From positions 1 through 64,000 of the forward strand of contig NZ_AFOY02000008.1 of NCBI RefSeq assembly GCF_000217955.3: a DNA stretch of 64,000 bases, given 5' to 3'. This document shows, piece by piece, positions 49,628-59,073 of the stretch. A program made the translations under genes and the position numbers. How positions within the stretch are numbered: position 1 is the first letter of the stretch; each line of letters starts with the position of its first letter. The stretch comes from Pseudomonas fluorescens HK44 (lineage in GTDB: Bacteria; Pseudomonadota; Gammaproteobacteria; Pseudomonadales; Pseudomonadaceae). The notes under the pieces are model-generated. The model worked only from the letters and a program-made list of their open reading frames with translations. It searched no databases and had not been told where the DNA came from.

Positions 49628-50418
49628 GGTTGAGTCGCTGGCGGCTGGTCGTTGTGATCGTCCGCCGGCTGGTCATCCGCCGGTTTTTCGCGTTTGCTGA
49701 CCAGGCTGCCAAACAGGATGCCGATCTCGAACAACAGCCACATCGGCACGGCCAGCAAGGTCTGCGAGAAGATGTCCGGCGGGGTCAGAATCATGCCGAC
49801 CACGAAGCAGCCGATGACCACGTACGGGCGGATCTTCTTCAGGTATTTGACGTCGACCACGCCGATCCACACCAGTAGCACCACGGCCACCGGGATCTCG
49901 AACGCCACGCCGAAGGCGAAGAACAGCGTCATGACGAAATCCAGGTAACTGGTGATGTCGGTCATCATTTCCACGCCCGCCGGAGTGGCCGAGGCGAAGA
50001 ACTTGAAGATCAGCGGGAACACCAGGAAGTAGGCGAACGCCATGCCGGTGTAGAACAGCAGGATGCTGGAGACCAGTAGCGGCACCGCGATGCGCTTTTC
50101 ATGCTTGTACAGGCCCGGCGCGATGAAACCCCAGATCTGATGCAGGATCACCGGGATCGCCAGGAACAGCGAGACCATCATGGTCAGCTTCAACGGTGTC
50201 AGGAACGGCGAGGACACGTCGGTGGCAATCATCGTCGCGCCGGCCGGCAAGTATTGGCGCAGCGGAATCGAGACGAAGGTGTAGATCTGCTGGGTGAAGG
50301 CAAACAGCCCGGCGAAGATCAGGAAGATCGCCGCGACGCAGCGCAGCAGGCGAGTACGCAACTCGGTGAGGTGCGAAACCAGCGGCATGTGCTGGTCGGA
50401 TTCCGGAATATCGCTCAT
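49624..50418 (-). CDS. tatC: Twin-arginine translocase subunit TatC
   Basis: TatC is the receptor for twin-arginine signal peptides in the inner membrane. The 264-residue protein has six predicted spans and the conserved [12 protein letters not shown]-terminal segment. The C-terminal tail after the last span is polar and rich in Lys, Asp and Pro. Start and stop overlap tatB and rsmE by 4 bp each. Confidence 0.97.
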   Translation of the reverse strand: MSDIPESDQHMPLVSHLTELRTRLLRCVAAIFLIFAGLFAFTQQIYTFVSIPLRQYLPAGATMIATDVSSPFLTPLKLTMMVSLFLAIPVILHQIWGFIAPGLYKHEKRIAVPLLVSSILLFYTGMAFAYFLVFPLIFKFFASATPAGVEMMTDITSYLDFVMTLFFAFGVAFEIPVAVVLLVWIGVVDVKYLKKIRPYVVIGCFVVGMILTPPDIFSQTLLAVPMWLLFEIGILFGSLVSKREKPADDQPADDHNDQPPATQP

Positions 50419-50861
50419 GGGGCTCGCGGCGGCAGTGTTGGGTCGTGGGGAGCCGGCGCAGTGGTTGCCGCCGCAGGAGTAACAGGCGCTGTCGGTGGTG
50501 CGGCAACGACCGCTGGAGGCGGCTCGACCGGTGTTGTGACAGCCGCAGTTTCGGCAACAGGCGCAGGCGCCTGGACCGTCTGCTCGGCTACCGTCTCGAC
50601 TGGTGTCGGCTGCTGGGCTGGATTGAGGATTTTACGGGCCTCTTGTTCCAGCGACAGAATGTGCTCGTTGTGCAGTTGCCGGCGAATCTCGTCGGCTCCG
50701 ATTTCACGTTCAACTTCCTGTTTGATCGCGTTAAAGCTGCGTTTCAGGCGTCCGATCCACAGGCCGGCGGTGCGCGCAGCGCCCGGCAGACGCTCGGGGC
50801 CCAGCACCAGCAGGGCAACGAGACCGACAAGCAGCAGTTCAGAGAAGCTGATACCGAACAT
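50415..50861 (-). CDS. tatB: Sec-independent translocase subunit TatB
   Basis: TatB joins TatC in the signal-peptide receptor. It has an N-terminal span ([26 protein letters not shown]) with the conserved Glu in FSELL, an amphipathic helix, and a long Pro/Ala/Val-rich tail to residue 148. It lies 10 bp after tatA. Confidence 0.95.
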   Translation of the reverse strand: MFGISFSELLLVGLVALLVLGPERLPGAARTAGLWIGRLKRSFNAIKQEVEREIGADEIRRQLHNEHILSLEQEARKILNPAQQPTPVETVAEQTVQAPAPVAETAAVTTPVEPPPAVVAAPPTAPVTPAAATTAPAPHDPTLPPRAP

Positions 50862-50871
50862 TAGTCTGTGC

Positions 50872-51153
50872 TCACGAGTCTTTGCGGGTCGGCTCTTCGA
50901 CTTTATGGGCCTGCACGTCGATGGTGTGCGGCTCCTTCAGGGTCGAGGCCTGTGGCTGCACCGGCGTTGTTGGCTGTGCAGTGGTCGGCGGTACACCGGG
51001 CTCGGCAGGCTTCTCTTCGTCGTTCATGGCTTTGCGAAAGCCCTTGATCGTTTCGCCGACATCGGTGCCGAGGTTTTTCAGTTTTTTGGTGCCGAATACC
51101 AGTACGACGACAATCAGGATGACGATCCAGTGTTTCCAGTCAAAAATGCCCAT
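50872..51153 (-). CDS. tatA: Twin-arginine translocase subunit TatA
   Basis: TatA oligomerises to form the protein-conducting patch. The 93-residue protein has the N-terminal span ([20 protein letters not shown]), the FGTKKLKN hinge, an amphipathic helix ([13 protein letters not shown]) and an acidic/Pro-rich tail. A good GAGGAG ribosome site precedes the ATG. It lies 25 bp after hisE. Confidence 0.96.
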   Translation of the reverse strand: MGIFDWKHWIVILIVVVLVFGTKKLKNLGTDVGETIKGFRKAMNDEEKPAEPGVPPTTAQPTTPVQPQASTLKEPHTIDVQAHKVEEPTRKDS

Positions 51154-51178
51154 GTTGCTGCTCCTCTCTAATAGTTAT

Positions 51179-51511
51179 TCAGGCGGACGGGCGCGAGGCT
51201 TTCTCGACGTGACCGGACAGGCCGAAGCGGCGGTCCAGCTCATCGAGGACAGCCTGTGGATGCTGCCCCAGTTGGGCGAGCATGACCATACTATGGAACC
51301 ACAGGTCAGCGGTTTCGTAGATTACATCACTGCAATCTCCGCTGATGGCGGCGTCTTTGGCGGCAATGATCGTCTCGACCGATTCCTCGCCGACTTTTTC
51401 CAGAATCTTGTTCAAGCCCTTGTGATAGAGGCTGGCGACATAAGAGCTGTCGGCGGCAGCGCCTTTACGCTCTTCCAGCACTTGGGCCAGACGGGTCAGG
51501 GTGTCAGTCAT
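51179..51511 (-). CDS. hisE: Phosphoribosyl-ATP pyrophosphatase
   Basis: HisE hydrolyses PR-ATP to PR-AMP in histidine biosynthesis. The 110-residue all-alpha MazG-like protein has [16 protein letters not shown] with metal-binding Glu residues and [12 protein letters not shown]. It overlaps hisI by 8 bp; separate hisE and hisI genes are usual in pseudomonads. Confidence 0.95.
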   Translation of the reverse strand: MTDTLTRLAQVLEERKGAAADSSYVASLYHKGLNKILEKVGEESVETIIAAKDAAISGDCSDVIYETADLWFHSMVMLAQLGQHPQAVLDELDRRFGLSGHVEKASRPSA

Positions 51512-51902
51512 GTTTGTGGTCCGAATAGATGGCGTGCGGGTCTTTCAAGACCGGGTCGACGGTTTTCCAGTCGCCGTTCTCATAGACGCGGTAGAAGCAG
51601 CTTTGGCGGCCGGTATGACAGGCGATGTCGCCGATTTGCTCGACCATCAGAATGATCACGTCGGCGTCACAGTCCAGGCGCATCTCATGCAGTTTTTGCA
51701 CGTGACCGGACTCTTCGCCCTTGCGCCACAGTTTGCCACGCGAGCGTGACCAGTAGATGGCGCGGTTCTCGGCGGCGGTCAGTTCCAGCGCTTCGCGGTT
51801 CATCCAGGCCATCATCAGCACGCGCCCGGTTTTATGATCCTGGGCGATCGCCGGCACCAGGCCGTCGCTATCCCATTTGATCTCGTCCAGCCAATCTTTC
51901 AT
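51504..51902 (-). CDS. hisI: Phosphoribosyl-AMP cyclohydrolase
   Basis: HisI opens the adenine ring of PR-AMP. The 132-residue protein has [19 protein letters not shown] and the zinc/magnesium ligands in [14 protein letters not shown] chose the ATG at 51902 ([10 protein letters not shown]) with GGAG upstream; a start 27 bp earlier is possible. Confidence 0.95.
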   Translation of the reverse strand: MKDWLDEIKWDSDGLVPAIAQDHKTGRVLMMAWMNREALELTAAENRAIYWSRSRGKLWRKGEESGHVQKLHEMRLDCDADVIILMVEQIGDIACHTGRQSCFYRVYENGDWKTVDPVLKDPHAIYSDHKHD

Positions 51903-51983
51903 CTTCGACTCCGACAGCGGGCTCGACACTTCAGTAGTGGAACCCTGGCGTTGAAACAGTGTGCCAGTGCGCGGCCCAACTGG

Positions 51984-53588
51984 CTATCGTCGAACGATCA
52001 GATACAAGCCGACGGCCACCATGATTGCGCCGGGCCAATGGCCGAGTCCGTCCAGAGGGCCGCCGGCCAGCAGGATCGCACCGCCCGCCAGATGCGCGGT
52101 GCCCAGCAGGCGCAGGAACCAGTCGTCCGAGCGGCGATGCCAGGCCGGTGGCGGGTTTACGGCGTGCGGCTGCGACAGGCGATCGAGCAGGTCACGGGTC
52201 ATGTTGGCCAAGTGCGGCAGTTGCTCGACCTGGTTGTGCAGGTTGCCGAGCAAGGTTTTCGGGCTGACGCGCTCGCGCATCCAGCGTTCGAGGAACGGTT
52301 GCGCGGTATTCCACAGGTCCAGTTCCGGGTACAGCTGGCGGCCGAGGCCTTCGATGTTGAGCAGGGTTTTCTGCAAAAGAACCAATTGCGGCTGCACTTC
52401 CATGTTGAAGCGCCGAGCCGTCTGGAACAGGCGCATCAACACTTGACCGAAGGAAATATCCTTTAGCGGTTTTTCGAAGATCGGCTCGCACACTGTACGG
52501 ATTGCCGCTTCGAATTCGTTGAGTTTGGTTTCTGCCGGCACCCAACCCGAATCGATGTGCAATTGGGCGACGCGGCGATAGTCGCGCTTGAAAAAGGCGA
52601 ACAGGTTGCGTGCCAGATAGTCCTGGTCTTCAGGCGTCAGGCTGCCGACGATCCCGCAGTCGATTGCAATGTACTGCGGGCTCCACGGCTGCACGGTGCT
52701 GACGAAGATGTTGCCGGGGTGCATGTCGGCGTGGAAGAAGCTGTCGCGGAACACCTGGGTGAAGAAGATCTCTACGCCACGTTCAGCGAGCATTTTCATG
52801 TCGGTGCGCTGGTCGGCGAGGGTCGCCAGGTCCGTGACCTGAATCCCGTAGATACGCTCCATCACCAACACTTTTGGTCGGCACCAGTCCCAGTAGACCT
52901 GCGGCACGTACAGCAGCGGCGAGCCGTCGAAGTTGCGCCTCAACTGGCTGGCATTAGCCGCTTCGCGCAGCAAGTCGAGTTCGTCGAAGATGGTCTTTTC
53001 GTAGTCGCTGACCACTTCCACCGGGTGCAGCAGGCGGGCGTCGGCGGAGAGTTTTTCTGCCGCGCGGGCGAGGATGAACAGCCAGGCCAGGTCTTGCGCG
53101 ATGACGGGCTTAAGACCCGGGCGTATGACCTTGACCACCACTTCTTCGCCGCTTTTCAACTGCGCCGCATGGACTTGCGCCACCGAAGCCGAAGCCAGTG
53201 GCTCGATGTCGAATCGGCTGAACACATCGCCGATTTTCTTGCCCAGCTGTTCTTCGATCAGCTTGACCGCTACCTGCGAGTCAAACGGTGGCACACGGTC
53301 CTGCAGCAGCATCAGCTCATCGGCGATGTCTTCGGGCAGCAGGTCGCGGCGGGTCGAAAGAATTTGTCCGAACTTGATGAAAATCGGTCCCAGGTCCTGC
53401 AAGGCCAGCCGCAGGCGCGCACCCCGGCTCAGGTCCAGGGTTTTACGCGGAAACCAGCGCCACGGCAGCGCATAACGCAGCCCCAGCAGGAACCACGGCA
53501 GTGGCAGGGCGAACAGCAGGTCATCGAGGCGGTAGCGGATCACGACGCGCTGGATGCGCAACAAACGGCGGACGGCAAGCAGCTTCAT
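51984..53588 (-). CDS. ubiB: Ubiquinone biosynthesis kinase-like protein UbiB
   Basis: UbiB is an atypical ABC1/ADCK-family ATPase that supports early ubiquinone hydroxylation, probably by extracting lipid precursors. The 534-residue protein has the family KxGQ motif in [24 protein letters not shown] with a catalytic Asp, AIDCGIVG, and two C-terminal membrane helices. It overlaps ubiJ by 4 bp in the ubiE-ubiJ-ubiB order typical of gammaproteobacteria. Confidence 0.96.
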   Translation of the reverse strand: MKLLAVRRLLRIQRVVIRYRLDDLLFALPLPWFLLGLRYALPWRWFPRKTLDLSRGARLRLALQDLGPIFIKFGQILSTRRDLLPEDIADELMLLQDRVPPFDSQVAVKLIEEQLGKKIGDVFSRFDIEPLASASVAQVHAAQLKSGEEVVVKVIRPGLKPVIAQDLAWLFILARAAEKLSADARLLHPVEVVSDYEKTIFDELDLLREAANASQLRRNFDGSPLLYVPQVYWDWCRPKVLVMERIYGIQVTDLATLADQRTDMKMLAERGVEIFFTQVFRDSFFHADMHPGNIFVSTVQPWSPQYIAIDCGIVGSLTPEDQDYLARNLFAFFKRDYRRVAQLHIDSGWVPAETKLNEFEAAIRTVCEPIFEKPLKDISFGQVLMRLFQTARRFNMEVQPQLVLLQKTLLNIEGLGRQLYPELDLWNTAQPFLERWMRERVSPKTLLGNLHNQVEQLPHLANMTRDLLDRLSQPHAVNPPPAWHRRSDDWFLRLLGTAHLAGGAILLAGGPLDGLGHWPGAIMVAVGLYLIVRR

Positions 53589-54208
53589 GCGTTATCGCTT
53601 GAATCAAGGGATCGGGAAAGACGCTCGAAGCGCGCCTCAAGACGTTCCAGATCAAGTTTGATCTGGTCCAGTTCACTAAACCGCGCTTCGGCTTCGCGCT
53701 GGCCGACGAGGGCGCGCGATTCTTCGGCGAGGTATTCGGCAAGATTCTGGTTCAGGCTGGCAAAACCTTGCTGATACCAGCGTGCGCGGCTGCGCAAGTG
53801 ACCGCCCAGCAGTTGCGTGGCGACCGGGCCGAGCCAGCGCGAGAGTTCGTATTCCCAGTCCAGCTCCAGGTCCTGAAGGACCGACGCCAGCGCCAGCAGC
53901 ACGCCGCTGTCGCCGTCGAGTTCAACGTCAGGGCCATGCAGGACCGCCGTCTTGTCCTTGCTCAGGGCCAGCTTGAGCAGGCTGGCCGCCGGTGCGCGCA
54001 AGGTGCAGTCGGCATCCGCGGCCCAGTGCGCGGCCAGCATCAGGCCTTCGTCGCTGGGCACAATGAACATCTGCAACGCCGGGCTGCGGCAATCGACGGC
54101 AATCACCTTGCCGTTCAACGGCGCCAGGCGCGGCAGCGCCGTGCTGTCGAGCCGCAGCACCCGGTTGAGGCCGAGTTCGACGCTGGCGAGCAGGCCGGCG
54201 AGCAACAT
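53585..54208 (-). CDS. ubiJ: Ubiquinone biosynthesis accessory factor UbiJ
   Basis: UbiJ is an SCP2-domain lipid-binding scaffold of the Ubi metabolon. The 207-residue protein has the SCP2 region in the N-terminal two thirds and a C-terminal coiled coil ([20 protein letters not shown] onward). It overlaps the ubiE stop by one base and ubiB by 4 bp. Confidence 0.93.
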   Translation of the reverse strand: MLLAGLLASVELGLNRVLRLDSTALPRLAPLNGKVIAVDCRSPALQMFIVPSDEGLMLAAHWAADADCTLRAPAASLLKLALSKDKTAVLHGPDVELDGDSGVLLALASVLQDLELDWEYELSRWLGPVATQLLGGHLRSRARWYQQGFASLNQNLAEYLAEESRALVGQREAEARFSELDQIKLDLERLEARFERLSRSLDSSDNA

Positions 54209-54978
54209 CAGGGTTTGATGCCGCGGTGCAGGGCGACGATGCCTGCGGTCATGTTGTGGTAGGTCACGCGGTCGAAACCGGCGTCGACCATCATCGACTT
54301 CAGGGTTTCCTGATTCGGATGCATGCGGATCGATTCGGCCAGGTAGCGATAGCTTTCCGAGTCATTGGTGATCAGCTTGCCCATCAACGGCATGAAGGCG
54401 AACGAGTAGGCGTCGTAGGCCTTGGACATCAGCGCGTTGGTCGGTTTGGAGAACTCCAGCACCAGCAAGCGCCCGCCCGGCTTGAGCACCCGCAGCATGG
54501 AGCGCAGGGCGTCTTCCTTGTGGGTGACGTTGCGCAGGCCGAACGCGATGGTCACGCAGTCGAAGTGGTTGTCCGGGAACGGCAGCTTTTCAGCATCGGC
54601 CTGAACGAACTCGACGTTGCCGGCTACGCCAAGATCCAGCAGGCGGTCACGACCGACCTTGAGCATGGACTCGTTGATGTCGGCGAGCACGACCTGGCCG
54701 GTCGGACCGACAAGGTGCGAGAATTTTCTGGTCAGGTCGCCGGTGCCGCCGGCGATGTCCAGCACGCGGTTGCCGGTGCGAACGCCCGACAGTTCGATCG
54801 CGAAACGCTTCCACAGACGGTGCATGCCGCCCGACAGGAGGTCGTTCATCAGGTCGTATTTGGCGGCTACCGAGTGGAAAACCTCAGCGACTTTTTCCGC
54901 TTTCTGGCTTTCCGGAACGTTTTTGAAGCCGAAGTGAGTGGTGGGTTCGGCATCGCTGCCTTTGCGCTGATCAGTCAT
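54208..54978 (-). CDS. ubiE: Ubiquinone/menaquinone C-methyltransferase UbiE
   Basis: UbiE C-methylates demethoxyubiquinol (and demethylmenaquinol where present) with SAM. The 256-residue class I methyltransferase has [18 protein letters not shown], motif [12 protein letters not shown] and the signature [28 protein letters not shown] chose MTDQRKGSD at 54978; an upstream start 84 bp earlier lacks similarity. Confidence 0.97.
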   Translation of the reverse strand: MTDQRKGSDAEPTTHFGFKNVPESQKAEKVAEVFHSVAAKYDLMNDLLSGGMHRLWKRFAIELSGVRTGNRVLDIAGGTGDLTRKFSHLVGPTGQVVLADINESMLKVGRDRLLDLGVAGNVEFVQADAEKLPFPDNHFDCVTIAFGLRNVTHKEDALRSMLRVLKPGGRLLVLEFSKPTNALMSKAYDAYSFAFMPLMGKLITNDSESYRYLAESIRMHPNQETLKSMMVDAGFDRVTYHNMTAGIVALHRGIKP

Positions 54979-55133
54979 ATCGCTGTCACCAAAAGAGAAT
55001 GCGCGACATTCTAATCCCGCAGGGATGCTTTGTCTTGGCAAGGCTGAAGGTAAGATAGGCAACCGCCCGGACGTTTTGACGCAGCAGGGGTCAGAATGCT
55101 TGAGGCAAGTCCCGATAAAACAGGAGTCATTCA

Positions 55134-55409
55134 GTGGCCCATATTAGTGTTGAGCGTACCCATGGCCTGGGTAAGGAAGCAGCCCGCGAGAAGGCTGACA
55201 AACTGGCGGAAAAACTGGCGGCGCAATATGGACTGGAACCTCAGTGGTCGGGCGACACCCTGAACCTCAAGCGTCCCGGGGTCAAAGGTGCGGTTTATGT
55301 AGGCGACACCTCGATCAGGGTCGATGTCGAACTCGGCCTGTTGATGTCAGCCATGAGCGGCACCATCAAGTCGGAAATCGAAAGAGCCCTCGATAAAGCG
55401 CTGGTCTGA
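55134..55409 (+). CDS. Polyhydroxyalkanoic acid system family protein
   Basis: A 91-residue protein of the PHA_gran_rgn family (PF09650), often encoded beside the pha genes and of unknown role. It begins [29 protein letters not shown] and is predicted to be a small alpha/beta protein. The GTG start follows CAGGAG. It is divergent from ubiE and on the same strand as phaI. Confidence 0.88.
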   Translation: MAHISVERTHGLGKEAAREKADKLAEKLAAQYGLEPQWSGDTLNLKRPGVKGAVYVGDTSIRVDVELGLLMSAMSGTIKSEIERALDKALV

Positions 55410-55423
55410 TCGCCCTTGTTTTT

Positions 55424-55504
55424 GTAGGAGCAAGGCTTGCCCGCGAGGCGGTATACCAGGCACACCACGTTATCGTTCATCGCGAGCAAGCTTTGCTCCT
55501 ACAG
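55424..55504. repeat. Class-C REP pair
   Basis: Inverted class-C arms TGTAGGAGCAAGGCTTGCCC at 55424 and its complement ending at 55504, upstream of phaI. Confidence 0.88.
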
Positions 55505-55627
55505 GTTTGAGGCACCACCCAATTGTTGCGGTTGTTAGGGTGCCGTTTCTAATTTTTCTCACTACGTTGTGCCTGAGCCCGACGCTTGACGGGCAGTTCC
55601 TCAAACCTTCTGCGCGTGAGGTGCACC

Positions 55628-56050
55628 ATGGCCAAAGTTACTTTGAAGAAAAAAACTGACGTTCAGCCGACTGCGTTGAACGAAGTGAAATCCTATGCCC
55701 GCAAGATCTGGCTGGCAGGCCTGGGTGCCTACACCAAGGTCGGTCAGGAAGGCAGCGAGTACTTTCAGGAGTTGATCAAGGCTGGTCAAACTGTTGAAAA
55801 GAAAGGCAAAAAGGTAGTTGCCGAGAAGCTTGAAGCGGCCAATGCCGAGATTGATGAAGCCAAGAGTGAAGTCAGTACCTTCAAAGGCAAAGTCGAAGTT
55901 CAGCTCGATAAAGTCGAGAAGGCGTTCGACACGCGTGTCGCAAGTGCCTTGAATCGTATCGGCATTGCGTCTAAACATGACGTTGAGACACTCTCTGCCA
56001 AGCTCGATGAGCTGACGGCATTGCTCGAACGCGTCGCGCGTAAACATTAA
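55628..56050 (+). CDS. phaI: Phasin PhaI
   Basis: A granule-associated protein that coats medium-chain PHA inclusions. The 140-residue protein has the phasin-2 domain ARKIWLAGLGAYTKVGQEGSEYFQELIKAG and a C-terminal coiled coil. I chose the ATG at 55628 (MAKVTLKKK) after a GAGGTGCACC site. phaF follows after 10 bp with a paralogous N-terminus. Confidence 0.93.
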   Translation: MAKVTLKKKTDVQPTALNEVKSYARKIWLAGLGAYTKVGQEGSEYFQELIKAGQTVEKKGKKVVAEKLEAANAEIDEAKSEVSTFKGKVEVQLDKVEKAFDTRVASALNRIGIASKHDVETLSAKLDELTALLERVARKH

Positions 56051-56060
56051 GGAGAACGGG

Positions 56061-56834
56061 ATGGCTGGTAAAAAGAACACCGAGAAAGAAGGCAGCTCGT
56101 GGATTGGGAAAGTTGAAGACTACTCCCGCAAAATCTGGCTTGCTGGTTTAGGCGTGTACTCGAAGATCGACACTGACGGCAGCAAACTCTTCGAGTCACT
56201 GGTTAAAGATGGCGAGAAAGCCGAGAAGCTCACCAAGAGCGCTGTCGGCAAAACTGTCGACGCTGCCAAAGACTCTGCTCAATCGGCCAAGTCGCGTATC
56301 AGTGGTGTCAAGGATCGTGCGCTGGGCAAGTGGGACGAACTGGAAGGGGCTTTCGACAAGCGTCTGAACAGCGCCATTTCGCGTCTTGGCGTGCCAAGCC
56401 GCAATGAAGTCAAAGCGCTGCACAGCAAGGTCGATACCCTGACCAAGCAAATCGAAAAACTCACCGGTGCCAAGGTTGCGCCTGTTGCCGCTAAAACGGC
56501 AGCAGCCAAACCAGCCACTAAAACTGCCGCCAAACCCCTGGTCAAAGCTGCCGCAAAACCGGCTGCCAAACCAGCGGCTAAAGCGCCAGCCAAAACCGCG
56601 GCAGCCAAACCTGCAGCCAAACCGGCTGCTGCTAAAGCCGCCGCCAAGCCTGCTGCAGCGAAGAAGCCGGCAGCCAAAAAGCCTGCTGCCCCGAAAGCGG
56701 CCGCACCGAAACCGGCAGTGGCCGCCGCCAAGCCGGCAGCACCGGTCAGCCCGGCGAACTCCGCCGCGGCGCCAACCCCTGCTGTGACCCCGACTGTAGC
56801 GCCAACCCCATCGGCGCCAACCAGTCAGTCCTGA
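56061..56834 (+). CDS. phaF: Phasin PhaF with histone-like tail
   Basis: A bifunctional granule protein: the N-terminal half is a phasin-2 domain (YSRKIWLAGLGVYSKIDTDGSKLFESL), and residues from about 138 onward are an AAKP-type, Lys/Ala/Pro-rich histone H1-like tail that binds DNA and links granules to the nucleoid. At 257 residues it has the usual length. Cotranscribed with phaI and followed by a terminator. Confidence 0.95.
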   Translation: MAGKKNTEKEGSSWIGKVEDYSRKIWLAGLGVYSKIDTDGSKLFESLVKDGEKAEKLTKSAVGKTVDAAKDSAQSAKSRISGVKDRALGKWDELEGAFDKRLNSAISRLGVPSRNEVKALHSKVDTLTKQIEKLTGAKVAPVAAKTAAAKPATKTAAKPLVKAAAKPAAKPAAKAPAKTAAAKPAAKPAAAKAAAKPAAAKKPAAKKPAAPKAAAPKPAVAAAKPAAPVSPANSAAAPTPAVTPTVAPTPSAPTSQS

Positions 56835-56854
56835 TTAACCCAGGACACACAAAA

Positions 56855-56884
56855 ACGCCCGGCCTGCGAAGGTCGGGCGTTTTT
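56855..56884 (+). terminator. Intrinsic terminator of phaIF
   Basis: AACGCCCGGCC-tgcga-AGGTCGGGCGTT hairpin (one G:T pair) followed by a T-run. Confidence 0.9.
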
Positions 56885-57000
56885 GTTTGTGCTGAATGCA
56901 TTCTCGAAAACACCACAGTTCAATAATGAAATGGCTACCCCCGCCGCCCCCTGTGATCGCCCACTAAGCTTTCGCAGGGGGCTCATCGGAGACCGTTGCC

Positions 57001-57992
57001 ATGAACAAAGTAGCTATTGCCGCCATCGATCTGGGAAAACACTCTTTCCATCTACACGCGCAAGATGATCGTGGTCATGAGCTTTACCGCAAAAAGTTTA
57101 CTCGTGCGGCGCTCATGCAGCACCTGATGAATCTCGAACCCTGCACCGTTGTGATGGAAGCCTGCGGCGGAGCCCACTTCATGGCGCAGGAGGTCGCGAA
57201 GCTGGGACATACGCCCAAGCTCATTGCCCCGCATCTCGTACGCCCTTACGTGAAAAGCAACAAAAACGACTTCGCTGATGCCGAGCGATCTGCGAGGCGG
57301 CGACTCGTCCAACAATGCGCTTTGTACACCCCAAAACCCAGGCTCAGCAGCTGCTGGCCATGCTCAACTCGACACGCGATTCGTTCATCAAAGAGCGCAC
57401 CGCGACCGTCAATCGGATTCACGCAGCGCTTTTGGAGGTCGGCGTCAGTCTGGCCACAGGCTTCAAGCCCATCAAAGAACTGCCCGCTCGGCTTGAAGCG
57501 AGTTCAATTCCTGTGCCCATCAAAAAACTTCTGACGAGGTTGCAGGAGCACTTCACCTATCTGGATGGGCAGATCAAGACGCTGGACAAGGAAGTGGAAT
57601 GCCAGGCCGCCGAAGATGATCTGGCGGCTCGTTTGATGACCATGCCCTGCGTAGGCCCGATCACCTCCAGCGTCCTGGCTGCCGAATTGGGCGATGGCAA
57701 GCAGTTCAAATGCGGCCGAGGCTATTCGGCCTCAATCGGGCTGATACCCAAACAGCATTCTACGGGCGGCAAGACCGTCCTGCTGGGCATCAGCAAGCGA
57801 GGTGATCGCAACCAGCGGCGCCTGCTTGTCCAATGTGCCCGTGTTTACCTGATGCAACTGGACCGACAGAAAGGCTGGCTGGCGGACTGGGTCCGGCAGC
57901 TATTGGCCCACCATCACTCCAACCATGTGGTCTGCGCGCTGGCCAACAAGCTGGCAAGGATCGCCTGGGCGATTGCTGGCCCACCACACTGA
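57001..57992 (+). pseudogene. Frameshifted IS110-family transposase (copy 2)
   Basis: The frame begins as in copy 1 and, having the C that copy 1 lacks, continues through MEACGGAHF and SNKNDFADAE. It is then broken at about 57285 by loss of one G in the sequence GCCGAGGCGATC of copy 1. The out-of-frame product stops at 57534. The C-terminal two thirds remain open from 57315 in the original frame. It retains the KQHSTGG motif but cannot be joined to the DEDD domain without frameshifting. A chimera of the two copies would be intact. Confidence 0.85.
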
Positions 57993-57994
57993 AT

Positions 57995-58273
57995 TTGATG
58001 CAGGGCCAACCGCGATGAACGCCTGACCCTGCTGTCACCCGAGCACCACCCACCTGGTTTTGCGATGCTGGATAACAGATGACGTGAACGGCTAACCGGC
58101 CTGACGACAACCCTGAGCTCCCACACGGCTGAAAGGCCGTTCGAATAATTAGGATCGTTAGGCATCGATTCTCATCGAGGCGCGGGGTTGCCACCCCACA
58201 CAGACGCCGGATAGATGAAAGCAAGCCAAACACGCATCAAAAACAGTATTGCAGAAAAGGGGGTAACCATAGA
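57995..58273 (+). ncRNA. Candidate bridge/seek RNA region of IS copy 2
   Basis: The same non-coding right end as copy 1, with the REP-complementary segment GCTCCCACA at 58117-58125 and the same hairpins. Conservation without change between copies is expected from recent transposition and is not itself evidence of function. Confidence 0.42.
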
Positions 58274-58274
58274 T

Positions 58275-58362
58275 GTGGGAGCGAGCCTGCTCGCGATAGC
58301 GATCTAACAGTCAACATCAGTGTTGAATGTGATGGCCCCATCGCGAGCAGGCTCGCTCCCAC
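58275..58362. repeat. Class-A REP pair abutting IS copy 2
   Basis: Forward REP at 58275-58297 and reverse REP at 58340-58362. The inner sequence (AACAGTCAACATCAGTGTTG) closely resembles that of the pair at 9728. Confidence 0.92.
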
Positions 58363-58390
58363 ACTGGATTTTCGTCGCATAAATATCGGG

Positions 58391-59011
58391 TTATTCGTGT
58401 TCTTCCAGATACTGCAACGCCAGCTGCTCGGTTGCGAGTTTCGCCGACGGCGGCAGGTGCGGCGCCACCAGCATCATGATCTGGTAGACCACCACTCGCA
58501 CTTCGCCTTCGCGATCGAGAATCCGCTGATAGTCCAGGGAAAACAGCAAGGTCATGGTGATCTGTTCCACCAGTTGCCCGAGTGCCTGGGTATCGCTGAC
58601 CAGTTGCCCCTGAGCCTTCAACTGCGCCAGTAACGAGGCCAGTGTACGCTTGAGGGCATTGAGCAGATTACGGATGCCCTTGGCCAGTTTCGGCAAGCGT
58701 CCGGCCAGGTTCGACAGGTCCTGAAACAGAAAGCGGTAGTGCGCCAGGCGTTCGACGATCAGGTGCAGGAACAGCCAGTAATCCTCGGGTGCCAGTTGCA
58801 CGTCCGACGGCGGATCGAGCAACGGCGTCAATTCGCCCTGAAAGCGCTCGAACAACCCTAGAATCAGCGGCTCCTTGCCATGAAAGTGGTAGTAGAGGTT
58901 GCCGGGGCTGATCCCCAGCTCATTGGCAACTTCCATGGTAGAGACATTTGGCTCGCCCTTTTGGTTGAACAACTGCAGGGCACATTCAAGAATCCGGTCG
59001 CGGGTTTTCAT
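58391..59011 (-). CDS. phaD: TetR-family regulator PhaD
   Basis: A 206-residue TetR-type regulator. The N-terminal helix-turn-helix (TRDRILECALQLFNQKGE, then VANELGISPGNLYYHFHGKEPL) is complete, with an all-helical ligand domain. In P. putida PhaD activates the phaC1 and phaI promoters in response to a fatty-acid catabolite. It ends the phaC1ZC2D cluster. Confidence 0.94.
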   Translation of the reverse strand: MKTRDRILECALQLFNQKGEPNVSTMEVANELGISPGNLYYHFHGKEPLILGLFERFQGELTPLLDPPSDVQLAPEDYWLFLHLIVERLAHYRFLFQDLSNLAGRLPKLAKGIRNLLNALKRTLASLLAQLKAQGQLVSDTQALGQLVEQITMTLLFSLDYQRILDREGEVRVVVYQIMMLVAPHLPPSAKLATEQLALQYLEEHE

Positions 59012-59073
59012 CCAGTCTTCTTAGTGATTCGTCAGGCCACGGCCGACACTTCAGGCCGTGGCGCGGGGAGAGT

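Larger units (their letters stand above)
56924..58273 (+). mobile_element. IS110-family element, IS1111 group, copy 2
   Basis: Second copy of the element at 16865-18214, 40,059 bp away in the same orientation, with the same sub-terminal inverted repeats. Outside the two single-base differences in the transposase gene I saw no mismatch by eye. It lies between the phaF terminator and phaD and does not disrupt a gene. Its right end abuts a class-A REP at exactly the same base as copy 1, while the left flank (ending CACAGTTCAA) is unrelated to that of copy 1. Confidence 0.9.

Noticed and set aside
16865..58273. Composite transposon
   Set aside because: The interval holds conserved core genes in normal order, and IS110-family elements do not move as classic composite transposons.
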